Shown here piece by piece: positions 54,292 through 62,190 of a stretch of 64,000 nucleotides of DNA (positions are counted from its first letter, which is position 1; every line of letters starts with the position of its first letter). The position numbers were made by a program, and so were the translations under genes. The notes under the pieces are model-generated. The model searched no databases. It was not told where the DNA came from and saw only the letters and a program-made list of their open reading frames with translations. The stretch is taken from the NCBI GenBank assembly GCA_900473045.1, contig UCKS01000023.1:148840-212839 (forward strand), in the 5' to 3' direction. Source of the stretch: Hyphomicrobiales bacterium. GTDB lineage: Bacteria; Pseudomonadota; Alphaproteobacteria; Rhizobiales; Rhizobiaceae.

Positions 54292-55228
54292 TCGGCTTTT
54301 TTCCGTAAATAGCGGCGTTGAGTTCGCGCACCGTGCTTGCGGTGCGTGGTCCGAAGCCGAGCATATGCAGGCCGTCCATGCGGATGATCGCGCGGGTCTT
54401 TGCCGCGGGAGTCAGGCTCAGGGCCGGATGACTGAACAGTTCGTCGTCGCTGGCCGCATGGCCGCCGCTACGGGTCATCATCAGCACGACATCGGGGCTG
54501 GCTTCGATGATCGCTTCGTCGGTCAGTGGCTTGTAACCCGAAAACGTACCTGTGGCATTGACGGCGCCGGAGAGCGTGATGATGCCGTCGGCAGCTGTGC
54601 CTGTGCCGGATGCCATGATCTTGCCGCCCTGGGTGCTCAGGATAAAGAGGACGCGCTTGCGTTCGTTTTCCGGACGCTTGGCAGCATCCGCAACGGCCGC
54701 ATCGAGATCGGCCTTGACCTGATCTGCGAGAACGGTTGCCTTTTCGGGGACGCCGAGGAAATCGCCGACGGTGCGGATCTTCGACAGAATACCGTCGCGA
54801 TCGTAGCTTTCCGCAACGGTCTGGAACGGGATATTGGCATCCTTGAGAACGGCGATTGTCTCGGCCGGGCCGCTGCCTTCGACGGCGATGATGGCGCTCG
54901 GATTGATGGCGATCACCCCTTCCGGCGACAATTGCCGCATGTAGCCAACATCGGGAAGCTTGGTTGCCGCTTCCGGATAGAGGCTGGTCGAGTCGCGGCC
55001 GGCGAGCTTTCCTTCTTCACCGAGCGCATAGATGATCTCGGTGATGGCGCCGCCAACGGAAACCAGCCGGGAGGTGTCGGCCTTCTGCATTTCCTGTGCA
55101 ACAGCGGTGCGAACGAAGGACGCGCCATCTGGCAATGCGGCTGGCAGCACGAAGGGGGTAGAGACCGCGAAGATCGCCAAGGCCAGTTCCCAGGAACGCA
55201 GCCGACGGAAATTATAGGGAGCTTTCAT
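54278..55228 (-). CDS. hmuT: Heme-binding periplasmic protein HmuT
   Basis: This is the periplasmic heme receptor of the importer, 316 residues. A membrane-targeting signal lies in residues 1-45 (ELALAIFAVSTPFVLPAAL). The mature fold is of the BtuF type with SVGGAITEIIYALGEEGKLAGRDSTS, a known pattern, and a C-terminal GLHMLGFGPRTASTVREL. It overlaps hmuU by 14 nt and starts 10 nt after hmuS. Confidence 0.95.
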   Translation of the reverse strand: MKAPYNFRRLRSWELALAIFAVSTPFVLPAALPDGASFVRTAVAQEMQKADTSRLVSVGGAITEIIYALGEEGKLAGRDSTSLYPEAATKLPDVGYMRQLSPEGVIAINPSAIIAVEGSGPAETIAVLKDANIPFQTVAESYDRDGILSKIRTVGDFLGVPEKATVLADQVKADLDAAVADAAKRPENERKRVLFILSTQGGKIMASGTGTAADGIITLSGAVNATGTFSGYKPLTDEAIIEASPDVVLMMTRSGGHAASDDELFSHPALSLTPAAKTRAIIRMDGLHMLGFGPRTASTVRELNAAIYGKKPNASQ

Positions 55229-55238
55229 GAGCGTTCCT

Positions 55239-56297
55239 TCACGCCGCTTCGGTGATATCGAGCCGGGCGAGGTTTTCCATCACGGTGCGCCATTCCTCGC
55301 GTTCGGCAAAGCCTTCCTTGCGCTTGCCGAAGAACTGGATGACCATGTCGCCCTTGGCGTCGAGGGCTTCGAGCGAGGTGACGTGACCGTCGGCTGTCGG
55401 CTTGCGAACCGCCCAGATTTCGGCAAGGTGATCGCTGCGCAGGTGCAGATGCAATGTCGGGTCCATGATGTTGAGCCAGGGGCCCATCGTCTGGATATTG
55501 GCAACCGGACCGGAGTGGATCTGGATGATGCCGTGATTGCCGACGAAACACATGATCGGCACCTGGATGCTGGCCGATTGGCGCAGCATGTCCTCGACGG
55601 CCTGCGGCTGCAGTTTCCAGGCATAATCCTCGCCGACCGACTGCAGCGCCTCGCGGCGGCCGACCTTCAGTTTGCGCAGCAATCCATGGAACTGATGCGT
55701 ATCCGTCATCTTGCTCCATTCGTCGCGCAGCGCGGCCACATCGACGGGAACAACGTCGCCATCGGCAATGCTTTCGATCTTCGGCTCGGCTGCAAATTCC
55801 TGCGACTGATCGTCCAGCCGGAACGCTTCGACGATGCTGTTATAGGCATCGAGGTTGGAAACCGGGCGCAGGTGCACCTTGTGGACGGCAATTCCCTGCT
55901 TGTCGAAGAATTGCAGGCTGCGGCGCACATCGTCGCCATCGGTCTTGGTCACGGCAAAGCCATGCGCCCAGGCGCCCGGAAAAATACGCAGGTCAATATT
56001 CTCGCCGAGCACGATCGAGGCATGTTTGCCGGGTGTAATGTTCTCGAACACGCCGATCTTCTCGTGAACCGCACTTTCGTTGCGGGTCAGCGCCATCACC
56101 TCTCCAAGTTCCGCTGCCCGTTCCAGAAAGCGGTTGGCGCCACCATCGATCCGGATGCTGGTCAGGCCGCATTCGGCGGCAACAAGCGCTGCTTCTGAAA
56201 TCCCGAGCTGAGCGGCGATATCGCGCTCGCGCATCTTCGGATTGGCGGCCCGGTAAGCGCGGATGTCGGATGGGGTCGGGCGGGATGTCTGGGTCAT
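55239..56297 (-). CDS. hmuS: Heme utilisation protein HmuS
   Basis: This is a cytoplasmic heme-binding protein of the HemS/ShuS/ChuS class, 352 residues made of two related halves. They take up or break down imported heme. The N-terminal IRAYRAANPKMRERDIAAQLGISEAAL and the second-half IMCFVGNHGIIQIHSGPV are typical. It is 9 nt downstream of hmuP and 10 nt upstream of hmuT. The ATG at 56297 fits the start of homology. Confidence 0.95.
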   Translation of the reverse strand: MTQTSRPTPSDIRAYRAANPKMRERDIAAQLGISEAALVAAECGLTSIRIDGGANRFLERAAELGEVMALTRNESAVHEKIGVFENITPGKHASIVLGENIDLRIFPGAWAHGFAVTKTDGDDVRRSLQFFDKQGIAVHKVHLRPVSNLDAYNSIVEAFRLDDQSQEFAAEPKIESIADGDVVPVDVAALRDEWSKMTDTHQFHGLLRKLKVGRREALQSVGEDYAWKLQPQAVEDMLRQSASIQVPIMCFVGNHGIIQIHSGPVANIQTMGPWLNIMDPTLHLHLRSDHLAEIWAVRKPTADGHVTSLEALDAKGDMVIQFFGKRKEGFAEREEWRTVMENLARLDITEAA

Positions 56298-56306
56298 GTG
56301 TCTGGC

Positions 56307-56480
56307 CTATTTGTTCAGAATAAGTTTGCCCTGGCGGGTGATCTTCATGCGGTAGATCGCGCCTTCATGTGCAATGAGGATTTCATTTCCGCCCCGGAAA
56401 AGCTCGCGGCTTTCAACGATGCGCTGCGTCTGGCCTGCTGGCACGGCGACCGGCACGGCATCTGGTTCATTCGGTATCAC
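56307..56480 (-). CDS. hmuP: Hemin uptake protein HmuP (small, GTG start)
   Basis: This gene encodes about 57 residues. The C-terminal part IVESRELFRGGNEILIAHEG followed by AIYRMKITRQGKLILNK is the clear HmuP signature. In rhizobia HmuP is needed for full expression of the heme receptor gene. There is no ATG in frame; GTG 56480 with AGGA and GGAAG upstream is the best start. It is 9 nt before hmuS, giving the order hmuPSTUV. The plus-strand open frame over it is a shadow. Confidence 0.88.
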   Translation of the reverse strand: MIPNEPDAVPVAVPAGQTQRIVESRELFRGGNEILIAHEGAIYRMKITRQGKLILNK

Positions 56481-56559
56481 CGGCTTCCGGTCCTGGTCGT
56501 GGCGGCTGAAAACAAGGGATTTTTCCCCTGATTTGGCCGGGTCATTGCGATTAGTATCT

Positions 56560-56574
56560 TGACTTCATTACTCA
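56560..56574. promoter_or_regulatory. Iron-responsive operator (IRO-like, RirA type) at hmuP/orf-tonB
   Basis: TGACTTCATTACTCA fits TGA-N9-TCA, the core of the RirA-binding IRO box in Rhizobiaceae. It lies 80 nt upstream of hmuP and between the divergent heme and tonB units, so it could control both. Confidence 0.65.
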
Positions 56575-56709
56575 TCTTTTATTATGGACGCAATACAGGA
56601 TTTTTGCGCTCGAGTTTAATTACCGAGCCGAAATGCGCTGTGTATGGGGCGAGCTCCTGGCCGGTCATGCGCAGCCCGGCCACCAATCTATGAGAATGGA
56701 TAGACCATA

Positions 56710-57144
56710 ATGACAATTGTTCGTCTGCTGCCTCCGGCTCTCTTGGCTATCTCACTGTTTGGCACGACCGCAATGGCGCAGGATGCCAGGACGTCCGGCG
56801 CGTTATCGATCGAGATGAATGACCTGGCGCCGTCGGAAAAGGGCTGCAAGCTGACCTTCGTTGCCGGGAACGGCCTGCCACAATCGCTGTCCAAGGTGTC
56901 CTTCGAATTCGTGCTTTTCGACGCAAAGGGACTGGTCGAGCGGATGGCGGTTCTTGATTTTCGAGATCTGCCGGCCGGCAAGACGAAGGTGCGGCAGTTC
57001 GATCTGCCCGGAACGAAATGCGATGCGGTCAAGAGCCTGCTGATCAACGATGCTCCGGTCTGCGCTGGCGATGGTGTTGCCAAGGATGCTTGCATGAAGG
57101 CGCTGAAGACCGGTTCAAAATCGCCTGTCGAACTGAAGGGCTGA
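56710..57144 (+). CDS. Secreted hypothetical protein upstream of tonB
   Basis: This 144-residue protein begins with a signal peptide (MTIVRLLPPALLAISLFGTTAMAQ). The mature part has SIEMNDLAPSEKGCKLTF, a beta-rich core and four cysteines, two in APVCAGDGVAKDAC. I do not recognise a named family. Proteins like it precede tonB in rhizobial heme loci, and tonB follows after 25 nt. A role in iron uptake is inferred only from this. Confidence 0.8.
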   Translation: MTIVRLLPPALLAISLFGTTAMAQDARTSGALSIEMNDLAPSEKGCKLTFVAGNGLPQSLSKVSFEFVLFDAKGLVERMAVLDFRDLPAGKTKVRQFDLPGTKCDAVKSLLINDAPVCAGDGVAKDACMKALKTGSKSPVELKG

Positions 57145-57169
57145 TGCGGATTTCGCATCGGTATCTGCG

Positions 57170-58084
57170 ATGAACACTCTTATGAAATGGACAGGGGCGA
57201 TCCTCTTTTCGCTTTTGGCGCATGCGGGCGCGACGCAACTGTTCGAGCCAAACGAAAAGCCGCCGGAGCAGGAACTGGTTGCGGGTGGCGAAGCCATGGA
57301 AGTGGCCGTTCTCGGCAACGCTTTCGAAGAGACCGTGCTGGCGGGCGATCCCACCGAAGCGATCGAGCCGGAGGAAGCAGAGCCCGAGGAGGTCGTGCCT
57401 GAGCCGATGGAAATGGCGGAGATCCCGCCCGTTCAATCCGAAGTGACCGCTGAAACGCCGACGGACATCGTTCCCACCGAGGCCGATGTCATTCTCCCAG
57501 CCGAGGAAATTGTACCGGCCACCGCCGAACAGCCGCAGATCGCGGCAACTGTTGCACCGGTGGAAACGGTTGTCCCGGAAGAAAAGCCGGAAATCAAACC
57601 CGAACCTGAAAAGAAGCCGGAGCCGAAGAAGGAGCCGGACAAGGAAAAGCCGAAAAAGAAGCCCGTTCGCAAGAAGGCTGGCGACGCCGGAAAGCAGGTC
57701 GAGACCGTGACCAAGGGACAGGCGGATGGCGTCGAAGGCGCTGTTGCCACGGCGAGTACAGGTAAAAAGGGCAAGGTTGCCCAGGCTTTCGGGAATGCCG
57801 CCGAAAGCAATTACACGGGCAAGATTCGCTCGAAGGTTCAGCGGTATTTCCGCTATCCCAAATCAGCCGATCGTGCTGGTCTGGGTGGAACCGTGACCGT
57901 GCGGTTCACTGTATCGGCCACTGGTGGTGTGTCTGGCGTTAAAATCGTCAAGGGATCAGGCTCGCCGGTTCTCGATGAGGCTGCCCTGAATGCTGTGCAG
58001 AAGGCTGAACCTTTCCCCAAAATTCCCGAGGGTGCAAACCGCGCCACCTGGCCGTTTGTCATCCCGCTGCAGTTCGGCCGCTAG
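57170..58084 (+). CDS. tonB: Energy transducer TonB
   Basis: TonB carries proton-motive energy to outer-membrane receptors for heme and siderophores. The 304-residue product has an N-terminal membrane helix (residues 5-22, GAILFSLLAHAGATQLF), a long Pro/Glu/Lys-rich spanning region (residues 25-185), and a C-terminal TonB domain with YPKSADRAGLGGTVTVRFTVS and GSGSPVLDEAALNAV. It is divergent from hmuPSTUV. ExbB and ExbD are not in the window. Confidence 0.95.
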   Translation: MNTLMKWTGAILFSLLAHAGATQLFEPNEKPPEQELVAGGEAMEVAVLGNAFEETVLAGDPTEAIEPEEAEPEEVVPEPMEMAEIPPVQSEVTAETPTDIVPTEADVILPAEEIVPATAEQPQIAATVAPVETVVPEEKPEIKPEPEKKPEPKKEPDKEKPKKKPVRKKAGDAGKQVETVTKGQADGVEGAVATASTGKKGKVAQAFGNAAESNYTGKIRSKVQRYFRYPKSADRAGLGGTVTVRFTVSATGGVSGVKIVKGSGSPVLDEAALNAVQKAEPFPKIPEGANRATWPFVIPLQFGR

Positions 58085-58165
58085 CATCGTCTACGTCCGT
58101 TTCGTTCGAAATATCATGGGGTTGCACGGTGTAAAAGTACCGCAGTGAAACGGCCCTGAATAATA

Positions 58166-58180
58166 TGACAAAAAAACTCA
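58166..58180. promoter_or_regulatory. Second IRO-like (TGA-N9-TCA) box
   Basis: TGACAAAAAAACTCA has the TGA-N9-TCA spacing. It lies 88 nt upstream of the DUF2325 gene, which leads to the heme oxygenase gene. The centre is an A tract, so it may be chance. Confidence 0.45.
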
Positions 58181-58267
58181 TGTTTATACTTTACTATTTT
58201 TATCAAGTTAAATAGGGTTCCCGCACGATCAGCCGAACGGCCGATTCCGAAACACGCGGAGACTGAC

Positions 58268-58687
58268 ATGGGCGACAAACGGCAGCAGCTCAAGCCGAAG
58301 CAGAAGCAGAGCCGGGAGGCTGAGACACGCAATGTGCCGGTCTCGGCAAAGACTCAAGGAACGCGGCTCGAAGGCCGCAGCTTTCTCTATGTAGGCGGCC
58401 GCGATTGCCAGGTTGCGCATCTGCGCCAGATCGCCAGTTCTCATGGGGCTGAACTGATTCATCATGATGGCGGTTTGCGCGAGGCGGTGTCCCGTATCGA
58501 CAATATTCTGCCGTCCGTCGACTGCGTCTTCTGCCCGATCGACTGTATCAGCCATGATGCGTGTCTACGGGTAAAGACCGGCTGCAAGAAGTGGGGCAAG
58601 GCCTTCGTGCCGTTGCGCAACGGCAGCAAGTCGAGCCTGGAGCGCGCTTTACTGGATCTGAAGGCGAGCCGCAGCAACGCCAGCTGA
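58268..58687 (+). CDS. DUF2325 domain protein
   Basis: This 139-residue protein has a basic leader and a DUF2325 domain: FLYVGGRDCQVAHLRQIASSHGAELIHHDGG, then VFCPIDCISHDACLRVKTGCKKWGKAFVPLRNGS. The conserved His, Asp and Cys residues suggest a bound metal or cofactor. The function is unknown. It is the first gene of a short plus-strand run ending with the heme oxygenase and lies downstream of an IRO-like box, so an iron or heme link is plausible. Confidence 0.85.
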   Translation: MGDKRQQLKPKQKQSREAETRNVPVSAKTQGTRLEGRSFLYVGGRDCQVAHLRQIASSHGAELIHHDGGLREAVSRIDNILPSVDCVFCPIDCISHDACLRVKTGCKKWGKAFVPLRNGSKSSLERALLDLKASRSNAS

Positions 58688-58749
58688 TCTGCCGTTCGGG
58701 GCGATATCCGGACCTTGGTCTGCGGTCCGATTCTTCTGGAGATTAAGAC

Positions 58750-59019
58750 ATGAGCAATGAGCGTCCCGATCAGTTCACGATGATCGGACTGCACAAGCTG
58801 GCCTCGCAATTTGGCGACGGGCTGGTGCCGGAACTGTACGAGTTGCTGTCACGCCGTGCGCGTCTGGTGGAAGACAATCCGAATGTCGCGGAATTTCCGG
58901 TCTGGCAGGCGCGTCCGCCGACGCGCTCCGTATTGGGGCTTGCACCTGAGCCGAGAGACAATATCCTGCCGTTCCCGTCCGGTGCTGCCGATACGGTGCA
59001 GACCAGAGATCAGGCGTGA
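58750..59019 (+). CDS. Hypothetical protein upstream of the heme oxygenase
   Basis: I do not recognise this 89-residue protein. It has an N-terminal helical part (MIGLHKLASQFGDGLVPELYELLSRRARLV) and a proline-rich end. It is 62 nt after the DUF2325 gene and 10 nt before the heme oxygenase gene on the same strand, so the three are likely co-transcribed. The ATG at 58750 has ggagattaag before it. Confidence 0.65.
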   Translation: MSNERPDQFTMIGLHKLASQFGDGLVPELYELLSRRARLVEDNPNVAEFPVWQARPPTRSVLGLAPEPRDNILPFPSGAADTVQTRDQA

Positions 59020-59029
59020 GGATAGCTGC

Positions 59030-59344
59030 ATGTTTTTTGCCATGAACAGGTTCAGGATTGCCATCGGTCACGAGACGGTCTTTGAAGACGTCTGGAAGAA
59101 CCGTGAATCCAGCCTCTCCGACGTGCCCGGTTTCAGAGAATTCCGGTTATTGCGCGGCGATACCGTTACCGAAGAGGGCTATACGCTGTTCGTGTCCAGC
59201 TCGATCTGGGAAAGTCGCGACGCCTTTTCCGCCTGGACGAAATCGGAAAACTTCCGCGCTGCGCATAAAAGTGCCGCGGATAACCGGCAGATGTATCTGG
59301 GGCCGCCGAAGTTCGAGGGATTTTCCGTGGTCGAGGGCGCCTAA
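59030..59344 (+). CDS. hmuQ: IsdG/HmuQ-type heme-degrading monooxygenase
   Basis: This is a small heme oxygenase of the antibiotic biosynthesis monooxygenase fold, 104 residues. Asn6, Trp69 and His79 match the Asn-Trp-His catalytic triad of IsdG/IsdI in order and spacing (Trp and His ten apart). The segment SSIWESRDAFSAWTKSENFRAAH is typical. It would release iron from imported heme. The ATG at 59030 has gagga upstream; the frame is open further, but without homology. Confidence 0.88.
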   Translation: MFFAMNRFRIAIGHETVFEDVWKNRESSLSDVPGFREFRLLRGDTVTEEGYTLFVSSSIWESRDAFSAWTKSENFRAAHKSAADNRQMYLGPPKFEGFSVVEGA

Positions 59345-59413
59345 AGCAACTCCGGCAAAAATGCGCAGCGGTCTTGGTGGAATTGCGAAAAAAACAAAAG
59401 GATAGAGTGTTTT

Positions 59414-59432
59414 CGCTTTTCGGAGAAAAGCG
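59414..59432. terminator. Short hairpin in the convergent gap after hmuQ
   Basis: CGCTTTTC (59414-59421) and GAAAAGCG (59425-59432) form a perfect 8-bp stem with a GGA loop. T or A tracts are weak, so its use as a terminator for either neighbour is uncertain. Confidence 0.4.
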
Positions 59433-59440
59433 GTAATGAT

Positions 59441-59809
59441 CTAGCTTTCCTTCCGCATGAAGAATGCACCGGCAGTGACGGAAAGCCAGCCAAGCATCAT
59501 CAACACGCCACCGGCTGGCGCCGACATCGGGAACAGTCCGTGCCCGAGGAAATGGCGTGCGGTCAGGTCGGCGGCAAACAGGGCCGTTCCTGCTGAAAGC
59601 AGCAAGGCTGCAATCGGCGCCGTCCGCATGACAGGCCAGGCGGCATACAGCGCGATCAGGGCAGGGGCATGTGCCAGGCACATCGCAGAGGCGCCGCCGA
59701 GCAGGCGGGGATCGGCGCCATGCGACGCAGCGGCGGCGCTGATAACGCCGAACAGCCCCATCAAGCCGGCGATGAAAAGGGTAACCGGCCGCCATTGCCC
59801 GTTCTGCAT
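59441..59809 (-). CDS. DUF423 family small membrane protein
   Basis: This is a 122-residue membrane protein with four hydrophobic segments. The first, VTLFIAGLMGLFGVISAAAASHGAD, carries the DUF423 pattern (GxxGVxxGAxxxHG-like), and the last part GHGLFPMSAPAGGVLMMLGWL matches the family end. The function is unknown. It starts 2 nt after the truncated hemoglobin stop, so the two are co-expressed. The longer frame upstream is in the hemoglobin gene. Confidence 0.85.
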   Translation of the reverse strand: MQNGQWRPVTLFIAGLMGLFGVISAAAASHGADPRLLGGASAMCLAHAPALIALYAAWPVMRTAPIAALLLSAGTALFAADLTARHFLGHGLFPMSAPAGGVLMMLGWLSVTAGAFFMRKES

Positions 59810-59811
59810 GT

Positions 59812-60210
59812 CTATTCGTCCTTGTTCTGCATATGATGGGCAAGCCGCGTCACCGGCTCCAGAATGATCGACCGCAATTGCGGATGCGGTACGGTTTCTT
59901 CCAGCGCCTGATTGAAACAGAGCAGCCACTCGTCGCGTTCCTCAGCGCCGATCGCGGCACCGAAATGGCGGCTTCGGAGGCGGGGGTGGCCGCGCTTGTC
60001 GGTGTAGAGTGGCGGTCCGCCCAGCCAGCCGGTCAGGTATTCGTAGAATTTCTCTTCACTGCCGGAAAGATCAGCCGGATGGATTGCCCGGCAGCGGGCG
60101 GCTTGCGGCAGCGTATCCATCAATTCGTAGAAACGGTGGGTGAGCGCCCGGACAGTGCTGTCGCCGCCGATGGCGTTGTAAAGTGTTTCCGTCTGGCCGT
60201 CCGTCATCAT
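59812..60210 (-). CDS. glbO: Group II truncated hemoglobin
   Basis: This is a 2-on-2 hemoglobin of 132 residues. The order YNAIGGDSTVRALTHRFYELMD, then FYEYLTGWLGGPPLYTDKRGHPRLRSRHF, shows the CD-to-EF region and the proximal His. The Trp in DEWLLCFNQALEE fits group II. It may detoxify nitric oxide or peroxide or handle oxygen. The start is ATG 60210 with aggaaag before it; the next codon is also ATG. Its promoter region is divergent from the TetR gene. Confidence 0.92.
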   Translation of the reverse strand: MMTDGQTETLYNAIGGDSTVRALTHRFYELMDTLPQAARCRAIHPADLSGSEEKFYEYLTGWLGGPPLYTDKRGHPRLRSRHFGAAIGAEERDEWLLCFNQALEETVPHPQLRSIILEPVTRLAHHMQNKDE

Positions 60211-60327
60211 CGCTTTCCTGGTTGATGGTAGTTCTAGCGTGTCGCGCCTGATCGTTCCAACCGTTTTTCGGAGGCCAGCATGGGTTGCGTCGTTTAATCG
60301 CGTTGGCGGCAAGACAACTGAATCTCC

Positions 60328-60356
60328 TTGACAAACCGTCCAGACGGTATCTTAAT
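60328..60356 (+). promoter_or_regulatory. Promoter with TetR operator before the TetR-SMR pair
   Basis: TTGACA (60328-60333) is followed by the perfect palindrome ACCGTCCAGACGGT (60335-60348) and a -10-like CTTAAT at 60351-60356. The operator lies between the promoter boxes, which fits self-repression by the TetR gene starting at 60362. Confidence 0.75.
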
Positions 60357-60361
60357 GTCTC

Positions 60362-60922
60362 ATGTCTATCGCCCATCACCGCCGCAAGCAGCCAGAATTG
60401 GTCCGCCAGCAATTGCTGGAGGTAGCCGCGCGCCTGTCGCTGGAGCAGGGCGCCGCGGGTGTGACGCTCGACGCCGTGTCGCAGGCCGCCGGTGTCAGCA
60501 AGGGCGGACTGCTACACCATTTCCCCAACAAGATGGCACTTTTGAATGGCCTCTTTGAGGATCTGACCGGGAAACTCGACCGGGCGATCGAGGAGGAAAT
60601 GCGCAACGATCCGGTCGCACATGGCCGCTTCACCCGCGCCTACCTGTCCGTCGTCTTTGCGCTGGAGGAAGAAGCGGATGCGCAGGGCTGGCAGGTCCTG
60701 ACCATTGCGCTTCTGACCGAGCCGCAATTGCGTGAGCGCTGGCGGTTCTGGGTGACGGATCATGCCGACGAATTCGTCGGCACCGATTCCTCGGCCGGTT
60801 GCCTGCTGGCGCGGTTTGCCGCCGATGGTCTGTGGCTGGCGGATATTCTCAAAAGCCACGATGTCGACCAACCGATGCGTCACGCGATGCGGGCGCAACT
60901 CATCGCACTTTCCCAGCAATAA
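60362..60922 (+). CDS. TetR-family repressor of SMR efflux
   Basis: This regulator has 186 residues. An N-terminal HTH (LLEVAARLSLEQGAAGVTLDAVSQAAGVSKGGLLHHFPNK) is joined to a C-terminal ligand domain of the TetR_C type used by repressors of small multidrug pumps. The EmrE-like gene follows after 19 nt. The ATG at 60362 lies only a few bases after the promoter, so the leader is very short or absent. A palindrome in the promoter is the likely operator. Confidence 0.9.
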   Translation: MSIAHHRRKQPELVRQQLLEVAARLSLEQGAAGVTLDAVSQAAGVSKGGLLHHFPNKMALLNGLFEDLTGKLDRAIEEEMRNDPVAHGRFTRAYLSVVFALEEEADAQGWQVLTIALLTEPQLRERWRFWVTDHADEFVGTDSSAGCLLARFAADGLWLADILKSHDVDQPMRHAMRAQLIALSQQ

Positions 60923-60941
60923 ACGGCTATCGGAGCCCCAG

Positions 60942-61283
60942 ATGAACCCCGCAATGCTCTACGCCGTGCTCGTGCTTGCCATCGTTTTCGAAGTGCTCGG
61001 CACCTCGGCCATGCAGGCCGCTCAGCACTTTACCAAGCTGGTGCCGACGCTGATCATGGTGGTCTGCTATGCGATCGCCTTCTATTTCCTGTCCTATACG
61101 TTGCGGGTCATTCCTGTCGGGATTGCCTATGCGATCTGGAGCGGTCTCGGTATCGTGCTGATCTCCCTGGTCGGCTATTTCGTCTTCGGGCAGAAGCTTG
61201 ATCTTGCCGCCGTTCTCGGGCTCGGACTGATCATTGCCGGCGTCGTCGTGCTCAACGTCTTCTCCAAATCCACCTTTCACTAA
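60942..61283 (+). CDS. SMR-family multidrug efflux protein (EmrE-like)
   Basis: This is a four-helix proton-coupled exporter of cationic drugs, 113 residues. The essential membrane Glu (residue 17, in AIVFEVLGTSAMQ) and the motif YAIAFYFLSYTLRVIPVGIAYAIWSGLG are present. It works as a dimer. It is 19 nt after the TetR gene and presumably induced by its substrates. The ATG at 60942 fits the start of homology. Confidence 0.94.
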   Translation: MNPAMLYAVLVLAIVFEVLGTSAMQAAQHFTKLVPTLIMVVCYAIAFYFLSYTLRVIPVGIAYAIWSGLGIVLISLVGYFVFGQKLDLAAVLGLGLIIAGVVVLNVFSKSTFH

Positions 61284-61342
61284 ACCCATCCCGTCACCAG
61301 ATTTTCACTTGCAAAACCGGCGCGCGGATTCTATCGCTGGAA

Positions 61343-61360
61343 ATTGAAAGCGGTTTCAAT
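61343..61360. promoter_or_regulatory. LacI-type operator upstream of thuA
   Basis: ATTGAAAGCGGTTTCAAT has 7-bp inverted arms. The core TGAAAGCGGTTTCA fits the LacI-family pattern TGnAAnCGnTTnCA at every fixed position. It lies 45 nt before the thuA start. The convergent LacI-type gene at the right edge is the likely repressor. Confidence 0.75.
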
Positions 61361-61404
61361 TTTATCAAGCGCTGATGAATGCGGCGTCGAAAGAAGGATT
61401 GGTC

Positions 61405-62190
61405 ATGACCATCAAGGCAGTCGTCTGGGGCGAGAATATCCACGAGCAGACCAACGAGGTCGTCCGGAGCATCTATCCGAACGGCATGCACAACACGATT
61501 GCCGCAGCACTGAACACGGACCCTACGATCGAGGCCACCACGGCGACATTGCAGGAGCCGGAACACGGCCTGAGCGTCGAGCGTCTGGCAAAGACCGACG
61601 TTCTGCTCTGGTGGGGCCACAAGGATCATGGCGCGGTGTCCGACGAAATCGTTGAGCGCGTCGCCAAGCGCGTCTGGGAAGGCATGGGGCTGATCGTTTT
61701 GCATTCCGGCCATTTCTCAAAACCGTTCAAGCGGCTGATGGGTACGCCCTGCGCGCTGAAATGGCGCGAGGCGGGTGAGCGCGAGCGGCTGTGGGTGATC
61801 AATCCGCGCCATCCGATCGCCGAAGGCCTGGACGAGAACTTCGTGCTGGAAAATGAAGAGATGTACGGCGAGCAGTTTTCCGTGCCGGAACCGCTGGAAA
61901 CCGTATTCATCTCCTGGTTTGCCGGCGGCGAGGTGTTCCGCTCCGGTCTCACCTGGCGCCGCGGTGCCGGCAATATCTTCTATTTCCGCCCCGGCCACGA
62001 AACCTATCCGACCTATCACGACGCCAATGTGCACAAGGTTCTGCGCAACTCGGTGAAGTGGGCCTACAATCCACAGGGCACCTACGCTGCGATCCATGAT
62101 GCGCCAAACGTCCCGGTCGAAAAGGCGCTGGAGCCGATCGTCGAGCGTGGCCCGAAGCTGCATCAGGCTGGCGAGGAGGGATACAAGTGA
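61405..62190 (+). CDS. thuA: ThuA-domain trehalose-utilisation-type protein
   Basis: This protein belongs to the ThuA family (class I amidotransferase-like fold), 261 residues. Family signs are [35 protein letters not shown] and [16 protein letters not shown], with [12 protein letters not shown] late. In Sinorhizobium ThuA and ThuB take part in use of trehalose and related disaccharides. The transporter genes thuEFGK are not next to it here, so the substrate may differ. It overlaps thuB by ATGA. The start ATG 61405 has aaggat upstream. Confidence 0.92.
   Translation: MTIKAVVWGENIHEQTNEVVRSIYPNGMHNTIAAALNTDPTIEATTATLQEPEHGLSVERLAKTDVLLWWGHKDHGAVSDEIVERVAKRVWEGMGLIVLHSGHFSKPFKRLMGTPCALKWREAGERERLWVINPRHPIAEGLDENFVLENEEMYGEQFSVPEPLETVFISWFAGGEVFRSGLTWRRGAGNIFYFRPGHETYPTYHDANVHKVLRNSVKWAYNPQGTYAAIHDAPNVPVEKALEPIVERGPKLHQAGEEGYK

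Noticed and set aside
56298..56531. Plus-strand 77-codon ORF opposite hmuP
   Set aside because: The minus strand carries the HmuP signature. The plus frame has no ribosome site and no homology.
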